Assembly (NCBI GenBank): GCA_015680685.1
Contig: MNCI01033650.1
Coordinates: 993,798 to 1,057,797, forward strand
DNA from: Gnetum montanum
Taxonomy: Eukaryota; Streptophyta; Gnetopsida; Gnetales; Gnetaceae
Direction: 5' to 3'
Length of the DNA stretch: 64,000 nucleotides
Under the pieces are notes generated by a model that saw only the letters and a list, made by a program, of their open reading frames with translations, made no database searches and had not been told where the DNA came from. Shown piece after piece: positions 11,601 through 22,548 of the stretch (positions are counted from its first letter, which is position 1; each line of letters starts with the position of its first letter). The position numbers were made by a program, and so were the translations under genes.

Positions 11601-12609
11601 TAGGAAGGGTGCTCTCAAGGAGAATGCTCTCATGAAGAATGCTCTTAAGGAGGACACTCTTAAGGAGGGTTCCCTCAGGGAGACCATTTTTAGGGAGGGC
11701 ATTCTTAGGTAGGGCACTCTTAGTAATAGTGCTCTTTGAGAGAACACTCTCAATGAGGGTGCTTTCAAGGAGAACACTCTCACATGTGTAGACCAAGGCA
11801 CTCTCAAGGAGAATGCTCTGAGGGAGGTCGCTCTCAAGGAGAGTGCTCTTCGAGAGGGCACCCTCCAAAAAGGTGCTCTCAATGAGGGCACTCTCAAGGA
11901 GAACACTCTCATGTCCATAGTGTAAGGTGCTCTTGTGAAGGGAACTCTCAAGGAGAATGCTCTTCAGAAGGCCACTCTAACAAAGAGCACTCTCAAGAAG
12001 AACACTCTCAAGAAGGGCACTCTTAAGGTGGGCACTCTCAAGGAGACTATTCTTAGGGAGGACATTATCAGGGATGGTAGTCTCCAAGAGAATGCTCTGA
12101 ATGAGGACTCTTTCAAGGAGAACACTCTCACATGCCTAGCACAAGGTGCTCTTAGGGAGGACACTCTTGAGGAGAACACTCTCACGTGCATAGCATAAGG
12201 CAATCTCAGGAAGAATGTTGTCAGTAACAATGCTCTCTAGGTGAACATTCTCATGAAGGGCACTCCCACAGAGAGCGTGCTCATGTTGAGCATCTTTAGG
12301 GAAGGCATTGTCATGGAGAACACTCCCAAGAAGGGCATTCTTGGGGAGAATGCTCTCCAACAAAATGCTCTCAATGAGGGCTCTCACATGGAGAATGCTC
12401 TCAAATGTGCAATGAAAGGCTCTCTTAGTGAGGACACTCCCAGAGACAACACCATCACGTGTGTAGCAAGAGGCACTCCTAGGAAGAGTGCTCTTGCAAG
12501 TGCTGCATGAGGATCTCTCATGATAGCACTCTTGCTAGCGCAACTATGCAAGGTGCTCCCATGGAGAGAAATCTTGCGAGAGCAGCATGTGGTGTTCCTA
12601 GGGAGAATG

Positions 12610-12685
12610 CTACCTCTCCCCATATATGTTGATTGGGCCAATTTCATCCATAGCATCTTGCACCCTTATAAATTTGGTCGCGAGG
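12610..12685 (+). repeat. 76-bp array-break module, copy 4
   Basis: This copy ends the 15-bp array. Its last part, TTTGGTCGCGAGG, runs straight into a 29-bp tandem array whose unit contains TTGGTCACGAGG, so the new satellite appears to start from the module's own end. Confidence 0.85.
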
Positions 12686-13083
12686 ATTCATTGGGCCAAC
12701 CATTGGTCACGAGGATCTATTTTTCCTACAATTGATCACGAGGGTCCGTTTGGCCAACACATGATCACAAGGGTTTGTTTGGCCAACACTTGGTCACGAG
12801 GGTTCATTGGGCCAACACTTGGTCACGAGGGTTCATTGGGCCAACCATTGGTCACGAGGGTCCATTTGGCCAACACTTGGTCACAAGGGTCTGTTTTGCC
12901 AACACTTGGTTGTGAGGGTTCATCGGGCCAACACTTGGTCACGAGGTTCTATTTGGCCAACACTTGCTTGCGAGGGTCTGTCAGGCCAACACTTGGTCAT
13001 GAGGGTCTGTTCAGCCAACACTTGGTTGAGGGTCCATTTGGCCAACACTTGGTCATGAGGGTCTGTTTCGCCAAGCCTTGGTG
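12686..13083 (+). repeat. 29-bp tandem array, about 13 units
   Basis: The unit is of the form TTGGTCACGAGGGTTCATTG plus GGCCAACAC; adjacent TGGTCACGAG starts lie at 12791 and 12820. Units differ mainly in the TTCATTG/TCCATTT/TCTGTTT part. An open frame of 152 codons crosses the array, but it is a product of the repeat (29 bp, so the frame cycles every three units) and I do not call it a gene. Confidence 0.85.
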
Positions 13084-13254
13084 ATTCACTAGTAATCCTG
13101 CTTGGATTTTGGCATAAATAAAATTGTACTATTTGTGGCTTAGTGCAGCATGCTTTAGCTAGATCTTGGTGTCAAATGTGTTAGACACTAATGTGGAAGG
13201 TTGATTTGGACTCATGTTCATAGGTTGGGTTATGAGAGTTGTTGTTTGCAAAAA

Positions 13255-13503
13255 ATGGCTAACTCTGAAAACTATAGAAAAATGACTAAGTATACCGGTA
13301 GCAGAAAAATGGCTAAGTATAAAAATGTAGAAAAATGACTAATTTTAAAAATGTAGAAAAATGGCTTAAGTATGGAAACTACAAAAAAAATGACTAAGTG
13401 TAAAATTGTAGAAAAAAATGCTAAGCATGAAAATGCAGGAAAAATGCTAAGTATGAAAATGTAAAAAAAAATGCTAAGTATGAAAATGCAGAAAATGGCT
13501 AAC
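13255..13503 (+). repeat. A-rich tandem repeat
   Basis: About eight or nine units of roughly 26-32 bases, core ATGGCTAAGTATGAAAATGTAGAAAA, vary in the length of the A run. The edges are soft. There is no coding potential beyond short repeat-derived frames. Confidence 0.75.
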
Positions 13504-14594
13504 TTTGGTGCTATGCTCACTAAAGCTTGTCATGCTCACTATGCTAGAGCTTGTCACACTCGCTACACTGGAGCTTACTATGCTCTAAGAACTTGTTATG
13601 CTCTCCAAAGCATCCAAAGTTTTGGCTAAGTGCTAATCAAAAAATGTAGACCGAAATTGCAAGGCCCTTTTTCTAGTGCCAAAAACTATGACATTCAAAA
13701 ACATTGGTGGCTAGAACACCAAGAGGTCAATGGGCATATAGCCTAACCCCGAACCTATGTGAGAGCCATGTTAAGAAGTGGAAACGAGGTGCCCTGAATA
13801 GTCTAGTCAATTAGACATGGACTTACATGGTGTTAGAATGACTATTTGTAAGAAGGGTTTATGTAGAGTTATGTGCAAGCACTGGGGCTGACTAAGCTAG
13901 ATCATAGTAGGGTATCCTAGCTTAAGAATAGTGATGTAAATGTGAAAATATGTATGAAACAGTAAGAAAATATAAGTGTTACACTAAATGCCAAAGAGAA
14001 ATGCTTGAGGAATGCAACAGAATTTGAGAATAGAAGTGCATCGCCCCTAAAGGGGAAGCATAGCTAATTTCAAAAGGATCTCAAAAGGTACATAGTGTAC
14101 AATAGGTGTAGTGGGAGCATAGTCATAGTCTTGGTGGTGTCAGGCTATGAAGTCGGATGCTCATTGTGATGAACTGTGCCTACCAGGTTAGTTGCCACAG
14201 TGTACCATACGATGTTCTGCAAGGTTGCAACAAGGCTGTGGTGTACCATGTGATGCAGGGTTACAATGGGGTCATGGTGTATCATGCAATGCAGAACTGA
14301 CTCTCTGCTGGTGTGGTGTGCTTTGGGTCTTATTTGTCCATGGAGCTAAGTGCCAAGATGTCAAAGTGTCAAATGCCAAAATGAAAGTGCCAACTGCCCC
14401 ACTAGTAAAAAATGAAAGTCAAGGACCCCCCCAAAAAATTTGGGTGTATGGGTACTTATAGGGCTAGGGTTAGTCCAAAATGTAGATCAAGTGCCACATG
14501 GTAGTGCAGTAAGTGGGACCACAAGAAAAATTTATAAAATTTTCTAAGTCCAAAGGTGACCATAAAATTTTCTAACTCTGGCCACTATGCTTGT
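13504..14594. other. Low-copy spacer with minor short repeats
   Basis: 13504-13615 carries diverged repeats of GCTTGTCATGCTCACTATGCT type. At 14201, 14242 and 14278 a short ~40-bp unit starting TGTACCAT/TGTATCAT repeats three times. The rest shows nothing I can assign; one 89-codon frame at 14192-14461 runs through the short repeat and has no recognisable content. Confidence 0.5.
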
Positions 14595-14840
14595 CCCATG
14601 TTACGTGTGAAACATGAGACACTAGCTGCTATGCTCATCCCATGTTACATGTGAAACATGGGATACTAGCTACTACACCTGTCCCATGTTACATGTGGAA
14701 CATGAGATGCTAGCTGCTCTTTTCATCCCATGTTATGCATACGACATGGAACACTGGCTACTATGCTTGTCCTATGTTACATGCAAGACATAGGATGTTG
14801 GCTGCTACACTTGTCCCATGTTACATGTGGAACACATGAC
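14595..14840 (+). repeat. Period-44 tandem array of palindromic units, six copies
   Basis: Unit starts are at 14595, 14639, 14683, 14727, 14771 and 14815, exactly 44 apart. Each begins CCCATGTTACATGTGAAACATG, or a version of it, so each copy carries a potential hairpin (CCCATGTT with AACATGGG). In the fifth copy CCTATGTTACATG pairs with GACATAGG: a change in one arm is matched in the other. Confidence 0.85.
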
Positions 14841-15360
14841 ACTAGCTAGGGATAGGGCATAACATGGCCACTTAGAAAATTCTGGTGAAGACTGTAATCC
14901 TTGTTCTTACTATGCTAGCTACGCTCTAGAGCATAGCAAGAGGGGTAGCCTCAAGAGTTAGAAAATTTGCTAAATTCCGCTTCAAAACTTGTCACTGAAA
15001 AGTGTGCTACACTAGCTATACTCTGGAGCATAGCAAGGGCAATGGGAGAGTAGCACAACACTTAGAAAATTCTGCAAAACTAACAATTTGTGTGTTGGCT
15101 ACACTTGCTATGCTCTAGAGAATAACAATGTGTATCAGCTACAATGCCGAGCATAATAGCTACACTTAGAAAAATTTATGTAGCTATTGTTGAAACTTAG
15201 AAAATTTTGCAAAACAAGCCTTCATGCATGCTACATTTGCTACACTAGGGAGTGTAGCACCAACACTTAGAAAAATTTGTGAAGTTTTGACACTTAGACA
15301 AGTTTGAAATTGCAATGCTGAAGTTCGAAATTGGTGGTGTTTCAACACCCTCCATTGCCT
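14841..15360. repeat. Degenerate CTCTAGAGCATAG palindrome region
   Basis: The motif GCTATGCTCTAGAGCATAGC, partial or whole, recurs near 14920, 15010 and 15110, between stretches of ACTTAGAAAATTTTG. It looks like an old, broken satellite. There is no coding content. Confidence 0.5.
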
Positions 15361-16975
15361 CTATGAATACTATACTGAGTCCTGAAATTTTTAAATTTTA
15401 CAAAAATTGATTTTATAATAGAGATATACAACATTAATGAAGTACTCATCATCTATGCCTTGCAAACAAAACATGCCTAGGATGTACAATTAGAATGCAT
15501 AGGACTTTTCAGATATGAAATTAAAATTCTTCAAGTCCTCACAACCTATCAACATCTTTAGTGTAAGATGGCTACTATCTTCTAATGTACTTGTATGTCT
15601 ATAGTAAAAATACTTGTATGTATCATTAGTACAAATAAACATTGCTGAAACAAAGGTGAAGAAAATCAACATATACATTTGACTAATGGAATAGTAATAA
15701 CTCTTATGCATTCTTAAGCTTCCCCAACTTTATCCTTAAACTTATCATAAAATCCTTTTAGAATGTGTCAATGATTATATAAGATATTTACAATTAGAGC
15801 ACTTTTGTGATGGTGTTCTATTGATGTAGTTTAAAAAGAGACTCAAACATTATTGTTGCCTTTTCATATGAATGTTTTTGAAGTCAAGGACATATAGTGA
15901 AATCTCATTATTAGTGTTTGAAATGTCATACATGATCCTATAGAGACACAAGCTTAAGTAGAGAGTGGCTACTTGTACAATGAGAATTCCTTCACCTTCA
16001 GTTCTAAATCAACATAAGGATTATCAAATGATCTTTTGTGTGGATGCTAAAGCAAAATTTATTGAGTCTAGAGTTAGTACAAGAATTTATTGCTTTACCT
16101 TGAGCCTAGCCAATAATTATTGAACATTTATTGATTCAACTAATACTTATCCTCTACATTTAATGGATGAAGATCACTTGCCCTTATTTGATCATATTTT
16201 ATATAAAATGTCACCAAAGCCATACTAAGAGCATGTAGTCTCTTCAAATCTTTGTGCTAATGTTTCATTTTTTGAAGCTATAATATTTTAGCTAGTCTCA
16301 TTATTTTTTGGAATGAAGGATCTTATAATTATTTCCCCATTTTTAATTTTGCTAGAAACATTCTTATGATCATCTTCAACTAGTCCACATAAAGGCTAGA
16401 AAATGTTGAGAGTTAGAAATTTTAGGTTGCTCTCTATATGCACTTCATCAATTGATATATGAGGGCAACTTTTCAATTGATCTATTTGAAACATATCAAA
16501 GGCCTTATTTTAAAAATTATAGCAATCATATGACATTTTCATAAAAAACTTTCATTCTTTTGGTACATTTGAGAATGGTTGAATTTATACAATATGTTGT
16601 TAAATAGTAAGTTATAAAATAGAAAATAAAAACTTAATTCAGTTTTTTCAACTAAAAATATGCATGAAGCTATTGTAGTCCCTTATGACACTTTCATCCA
16701 CATACTTTCCAATAGTTTCAAAGACAATTTGATTTTGTGAGTGTAATAAAATTTTGGTTTAAATTTATTAATTTATCTTCATGTAATAAAATTTTGGTTT
16801 AAGTTTTAATTTTACTAATGCATCTTAATGGTTCATTTTTAATGTGGGCTTGAAAGCATTATTTATAAATACTTACTTGGAACTATTAACTTGCATACTA
16901 TAAAAAATTAAATGAAGGGAACATTAGGTTTACATGAAGTCAAGGGATTCTAAGTAATTAACATATTAGATTATG
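15361..16975. other. AT-rich flank, nothing recognised
   Basis: This AT-rich stretch ends at the target-site duplication of the outer retrotransposon. No frame of useful length, no RNA gene and no clear tandem repeat is seen. It does not obviously match the other flank of the element beyond the 5-bp duplication. Confidence 0.5.
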
Positions 16976-16980
16976 CATCT
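16976..16980 (+). repeat. Target-site duplication CATCT, left copy (outer element)
   Basis: CATCT directly precedes the LTR start TGTTGTTACA and is repeated at 46644-46648 directly after the LTR end CCAACA. Confidence 0.85.
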
Positions 16981-19176
16981 TGTTGTTACATTTCTACCAT
17001 TTGATGGAGTAAATAATGTTACAAATTGAATTTGCCCAAATTAATTCATCATGAGTGACTAAAAGAAAGTTAAATAAGAGCAGCCAATTTCTATTGCTAT
17101 GGTTATGGCAAATGTAATGCCTAGCAATTCCAATATGAGATAAAGGTTAACTGGGTCTTTTTTTTCTCTATGGTGTAGAAATAATATATACGAACATAAA
17201 GGTAAAATTATAGACCATTATTCAAAATGATGCCAACATTTCTACTATGGCAATGTCAAAACTAATATCTTTTGCCAAAATTGTCAACAAAGAAAATAAT
17301 AAGAGATGTAAATAATTATCAAAAAAAGGTTGTTCAAAGAGGAAGGTATATTAAAAGTATTATCTCTCTTACTATTGGCTTCAATGAGAGCAATAACCAG
17401 TTGATAATATCATAAGTTGTATCCAATTTCTACATTAAAATTCAGACTATACTCTTCAAATCACTAGGAATTTTCAAGATGGCTTGGTAACATTTAAACA
17501 TTTATAAGATACTAAAATTGTAAAGAACACAAAAGGGAAAAATAAAATGCTCATTTTATCAACAATTAGTTTAACATCAATTTTAGTTTCAGAAAAAACA
17601 AATCATAGGAGCTTTACTGCTTTTCATTTCCAAAAAGAATAAGAGGGATGCAACAACAGCTTCGTTTTTATTTCCAATAGAATCTGCAAAGAAGGAAAGA
17701 AGAAGATTTATTCAACAAAATTAGAATAATATCTCCAAGAAAAACAAACATTTAATTAGAATTTACAATTGCAATGATTCAAATCCTTTGTTCTACATCA
17801 AATTTCCATGAAGACTATTGTATTCCTCTAAATTTTGTTGAATGAAGACCCCAAGATTGTGGAAAGCCACTTGATGTAGGGTTTGTTGAAGAGGTTGAAT
17901 GCATTCACCACTTCCATATCCTATTTGAATGCATAAATTCAATTGAAAAGATAGTCCAATTTAATGAGACAATCATAGCAAATGAACTAATTCATAAGGA
18001 TTTCAGTCTGCTTTCTTGAAAGAAAAAAAAACACAAAAAAATAAAACAAAAGGGAGATAGACCCACAAAACATAGTTGCTAGTTCTAAATTTGTGAGGGT
18101 TTCCAAACTCAAGCATGTTGTTCTCACCTTGGACCCCTACAACATCAACTAGTTATTATTAGGTCCTAGCATGATAAAGTAGAAAGACCTTGGGAAATAT
18201 TGGAAGAAGCTAAACCTACATGGATATGGGAGAAATCCTGCAAGTGCAATAGCCTTTACCCTCTAATTTTACTTTGTTTAATCTTGCTCATGCTACTAAA
18301 TTAAACTAGAGCAATCAACATGATCATAAAAATTATAATGATATTGGAGAAGAACCGGAACAAAGAATTACAAAATCTACAAAAAAAAATCAAAAAAGCA
18401 ATGGCAAGAACAATTTTTCTCTAGCACTACTACTCTGATAATGTTCATTATGGTTCAAGAATGGCGAGTGATTTCTACAATCAATGTATCTTTGCTCTAG
18501 AAAGTTTGCATAGGGTTCCAGTATTCACCATAGTTACTTTTTTCTCTCCAATAGTGCTAGAGATGGAAGCACATGGTAGCGGATGATGTTGCTGTGATAG
18601 CAGCAAAGAACCTATGATTGCTAAGTTCAACATCATCGGCATAAAAAATGACAACAACTCTAGTGGAAAAGAACCTAGAAATAATAGCAGGTGTTAGTAG
18701 AAAAAGGGAAACCATGGCAAATGGTAGCATTATTTTTGTTTATGTGAGAATAAAGTGGCATTGCATGTGGCAAGATGGCCATGGGACCTATACATCTCTC
18801 AAATGCTCAGACATCATATGCAAACATGTTGAACACAGTATTAAGGTTACGCAACCTTAATAGTGATATTTTTTAAAAAAAAATATTACAAAATGTAAAT
18901 CTTGTATACATGTAAAAGGAGTAAGGTTTATAGTATGAAAAGGAATGATTTATGAGCATTAGATAAATATAATTTTATTTTTGGGATAAATATAACTTTC
19001 ATAAGAAGTTATAACTATTTTGCCTTGATATTTGTGATTTCTCATGAGAAACTTCCCAATCATGACTTAAAATTCTCTTAGAATTTACAACTTTCTGGGG
19101 TAATTATAAATTCATCCCTTAGATATTTGTAATCCACCTCAACTTTTCATGATGATTGTAACTATCCTAAAGTCAC

Positions 19177-19184
19177 TATAAAAG
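19177..19184 (+). promoter_or_regulatory. TATA box of the outer 5' LTR
   Basis: TATAAAAG in the context AGTCACTATAAAAGGGGCTTC is kept in all three LTR copies (TATAAAGG at 45478, TATAAAAG at 57890). It lies about 2.2 kb into the LTR, implying a very long U3. Confidence 0.65.
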
Positions 19185-20015
19185 GGGCTTCAAGGGTAGA
19201 ATGAAAAGGGAGGATGAATATTGGAAGGACAATTGAAGATTACTTGTAAAATGGCTTGCTAAAGACATCAATTTGGCTACTTTATTTTAATCCTATGAGT
19301 TCATTCCTTCCCATTTTGTTTTAGTTACTTAGCTAATGATTTAGATAGTATCATGCTTAGCATTTAATTTTGGGATTTACCCTAGGTTGCTATTATAGCT
19401 CTATTTTTATTTATTTTTTCCAATATTAGAATCCTATTAAGATTAGCCAAAGAAGACCTAATGTTTTTGAAAAGCCTCAAGATCTATTCAATAGTAATGT
19501 CTTAATGAAATTTCCTATTTTGAGCTAGAGAATCTAGCAAAATCTTTGGAATTTTGATGGGACTGAAATAGCTTCTAAATTTTTAAATTTTATTACCATA
19601 GTATTTCAATCAAGAAATTGTCAAATTTTTAAAAGATCTATTGCATGCAAGCTTTGAAAACTATTAAATAGCCAAAATAGAGACTCGTACATTGTAGTTT
19701 ATGTAACAATTTTTGGTAGTATAATAAAATTTTCTTTATGAAATTGCTTGTTGAACTCAGAATCTTTGGACAATTTGTAGTTATTGAACCAAGGATAGCT
19801 TTATTATGAAGTGTTTCCTAATGTCAATTTATCTTACTTAAATATTTGAGATTTCATGCAATTCTGCTTTCTTTTCTTGCTCTTTCTAAGTCCATTAAGT
19901 CTTTCTCTATTTCTAGTCTTCTTATGGAACTTTCTATTTGGAGGAAATTAGGAGTAAATTGGTAGAATTGTGCTCAAATATTTTTGCAAAATTTTATTTG
20001 TTACAAGTAGGAATT

Positions 20016-20020
20016 ATAAG
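20016..20020 (+). repeat. Target-site duplication ATAAG, left copy (inner element)
   Basis: ATAAG precedes TGAAACACCC and recurs at 35280-35284 after the 3' LTR end. The unsplit paralogue in the outer 3' LTR (near 46310) has a single ATAAG at the same place. Confidence 0.95.
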
Positions 20021-21694
20021 TGAAACACCCTAAAAGAAAATGCGGGGTCATCCTGGCTTCACTAGGCTCTTGCAGTCTGCACAACACCATGGCAGTCCAT
20101 TGGGAAAAGAATGTTATGAGTCCAGGATGGCCAGTTCGGTAAATTTTCTACTTTAGGCATGGGCGAGTTCCATACCAACTTGCCCACCTACCAAAGTAGT
20201 TTGAACAGCTGGAAGCCTGCTCAGAAACGGTGTCCAGAATCAGTGACAATAGCCTAGGTGCACAAGAGAAGCAGTTCAGCAAGTTTTCTAAGTCACGAAG
20301 CCTGCTACGCTACGATGTGTAGCATAGCAAGCCTCAGAAAACAATGATGGAACGAGATGTTATGCTACGCGATGACATATGGCATAGCATAGCAACAACT
20401 TCACTACTCACCTCCCTCGTCCAATCTTGAGTTCTGCAGTAATGTTTCTTTTCGCTAGGAAGCGATGGACCATGTCTGCTACTACGCTACGCTGAGCTAC
20501 ATGGCGTAGCAAGGCGTAGCAATCCTGCTGAAAGGAATAGAAGGTGGTTCGAAAGGCAAAATCAGTGAAGTCCGCAGAACTTGCATCATGGCAGAATAAG
20601 CTAAAAATTAGCAAAACTATCCTAGTCACTACGCTATGTAGCGTAGCATCATGTAGCAAGTATATGACGTACAACAAGACACGCAGCAAGGTGCTACTCC
20701 ACGATAAGCAAGCCACGTCGCAAAACACAGCGCGGCAGGTAGGTGACCATGCGACATCAATGCACTCCACCTCAATCAAACCATTGGCACATGCCTTTAG
20801 GAGCTGGCGTCGCAGTCATGATGTAGTAGGATCGCAGTTATTGCTCGCATCACGATAGTCTTGCAAACTCAACGGTCACAAACGATTCGAGTAATGCCAG
20901 TAAGTTGACGCAAGTCTGCAACAACGTAGCATTCAAACAGTCACCTTTGCTTACCTTTAGCCCCATAAATAACCTGTCAAACTTCACAAAAAGGTTCCGC
21001 AAAAAAAAGAAAAGGGGAGTCTCCTTGACTGAAACAAACAAAGAGAAATACCTGCAATGTCACAATAAGGGAAAGAAAAGGAGAGGCCAGCAATCTATAA
21101 AAGGAACCTCTCTCAGCTGGCATAAAGTCTGGGGTCCCATTATACCACCTTGGTAGGATCCTTCCTGCATTGTATATATGTGAATTTTGTGCCCAAGTGC
21201 ACATCTATTCCTATTTCCCAGCATGCTTTGGTCACTCTCGGAACTTTCTGCACTCCGTCACATCGTGCAGCCAATTGTGCCACCCCCTGACCAGACAGAT
21301 TTGTAGCTCTAAAGTAGTGCATGTTCCTAACTGTATCTTATGTTACTTCTTATTTACTATCTGGCTTCCTTGTATTATTTCTGTTTTTTTTTTACCTTCA
21401 AGCATCGTCTCATATCATTGTCACACTTACGTTTATTCACTATTTTGCATCATTGTTGTAGTTTTTTAGTCCCTTTCTTTTCCCGCTAATTACCCATAAG
21501 CACCATCTCGCAACTCGTATAGTTTATATTGCAAAATGCTATAATTACCCATAAGTCCCTGTCTGATCAACTAGACCATTCAGGGCACCTTGTATTCACA
21601 CACACCCAGCACTGCCCTCCCACGGGCATGAGGTTGGAACCGTTGTGTCCACCGACCTTGGCATTCTTCCAGTCGTCGACATTTTTAGTCACTA
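20021..21694 (+). mobile_element. Inner element 5' LTR
   Basis: It starts TGAAACACCC and ends near GTCACTA, where the 3' LTR has GCTACA (TG...CA). U3 is rich in self-complementary GCTACGC/GCGTAGC words (20300-20660). Two TATA-like sites are seen: a CCCCATAAATAACC version near 20960 and TATAAAAG at 21096. Confidence 0.9.
21096..21103 (+). promoter_or_regulatory. TATA box of the inner 5' LTR
   Basis: TATAAAAG follows GGCCAGCAATC. The same site is at 34677 in the 3' LTR and 59320 in the right-hand copy, so all three copies keep it. Confidence 0.65.
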
Positions 21695-21702
21695 TAGTTT
21701 TC

Positions 21703-21719
21703 TGGCACTAGAAGGAGGG
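21703..21719 (+). promoter_or_regulatory. Primer-binding site candidate (inner element)
   Basis: TGGCACTAGAAGGAGGG begins eight bases after the LTR end. It starts TGG, as expected for pairing with a tRNA 3' CCA. The outer element has TGGTGCTAGAAGGAGGG at the matching place. I cannot name the tRNA with certainty. Confidence 0.6.
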
Positions 21720-21789
21720 CGAGATTGGTGCCTTTTCTGCATGTCACGATAGTTCTATGAGCCTTCTACACCCTAATACACACGAGCAT

Positions 21790-22460
21790 AGACGCGACAC
21801 CCTCTTGCAGTTGTTTACGTTCTGTGCGGCGTAGATCGATCGCCCCGACGGTTCCTTTGGAGCCCCACAGAACACAAGGCCTATGATCGCCAGTTAACTA
21901 GCTCATTCTATAATCGTATTGCATGCGTACTACATCCCATCCCATGTGGTGTAGATCAGTCACCTAGACGATCCCTCCGGGACCCTGTGAGACATAAAAC
22001 CTGACTGATCGCTAGTTAGCTTGCCCATCCTACAGTTGTCTGGCTTGTGTTTTGTACCTCATTCCATGCGGCACAGACCGGTCACCTCAATGATCCCTCA
22101 AGGATCCTATGAGATAGGAAACTTACCTAGTCGCTAGTTAATTTTCTCATCTTACAGTAGTCTCGTATGCCTTCCACACCCCGACTTGCATTGGCGTAAA
22201 CTCGACATCCTTTGTGGTTGTTTGCGCATCGTGCGGTGTGGATCGGTCGCCTCAACGGTTCCTCTAGGACCCTACGAGACAATAGGCCTTCTGACGGTGA
22301 TTTAACTTTCTCCTTCTACAATAGTCCTACATGCACCCTACACCCTAGCTAGCACAGGCGAAAATGTGACACCCTTTGAGGTTGTTTCTATCTTGTGTGG
22401 TGCAGGTCGGTCACCTCGACGGTCCCTCCGGGATCTTGCAAGACGAAAAGCCACCCATTT
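21790..22460 (+). repeat. Leader repeats of the inner element, five diverged copies
   Basis: A unit of about 120-165 bases recurs around 21835, 21955, 22078, 22243 and 22408. Each has a core like ATCGGTCGCCTCGACGGTCC, then CTCCGGGACCCT, then CGCTAGTTAAC. It lies between primer site and gag start, where packaging or translation signals would be expected. The right-hand copy (60020-60620) has lost about 64 bases of one unit. Confidence 0.7.
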
Positions 22461-22548
22461 TTATTTTTTTTAATCCTTCTATTCTTCTACATTTTCTATC
22501 ATTTTTGCATAACGTTTCTAGCATTTTTGCATAATCACTTGCTTAACG

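Larger units (their letters stand above)
1051..12609. repeat. 11.6 kb minisatellite, 15-bp unit
   Basis: A degenerate 15-bp unit, consensus AAGGAGGGCACTCTC, with common variants in the GG/AA and GC/AC/TG positions, repeats about 700-770 times. Units often alternate (AAGGAGGGCACTCTC, then AAGGAGAATGCTCTC), giving a 30-bp layer. Every few hundred bases a non-unit spacer of the type ATGTGTGTAGCACAAGG interrupts the phase. Because 15 is a multiple of 3 and the consensus lacks stops in five of six frames, long spurious pentapeptide ORFs appear on both strands (K-E-G-T-L on plus; R-V-P-S-L and E-S-A-L-L on minus). I see no start context, splice signals or shared single frame, so I read it as non-coding satellite. 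Confidence 0.95.
16981..20020 (+). mobile_element. Outer element 5' LTR, first part
   Basis: Homology to 43268-46315 and to 55703-58736 is collinear over the full 3 kb. It is cut at ATTATAAG by the inner element and resumes at 35285. A 70-codon frame at 18648-18860, mostly kept in the 55703 copy but broken in the 43268 copy, is probably chance. Confidence 0.9.

Noticed and set aside
1051-12609. CRISPR-like array (short repeats with spacers)
   Set aside because: Units are contiguous and degenerate with no unique spacers, and the sequence is eukaryotic.
12626-13084. 152-codon frame across the 29-bp array
   Set aside because: It is a repeat product; the 29-bp period makes the peptide cycle through three frames and no independent coding signal is seen.
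18648-18860. 70-codon frame in the outer LTR U3, present also at 57365-57574
   Set aside because: It is conserved only between the two closest copies, broken in the 43268 copy, and has no recognisable family; shared descent explains it.
20408-20779. 123-codon minus-strand frame and similar frames in the inner LTRs
   Set aside because: They lie in U3/R of an LTR, are not kept open in the other LTR copies and show no protein signature.
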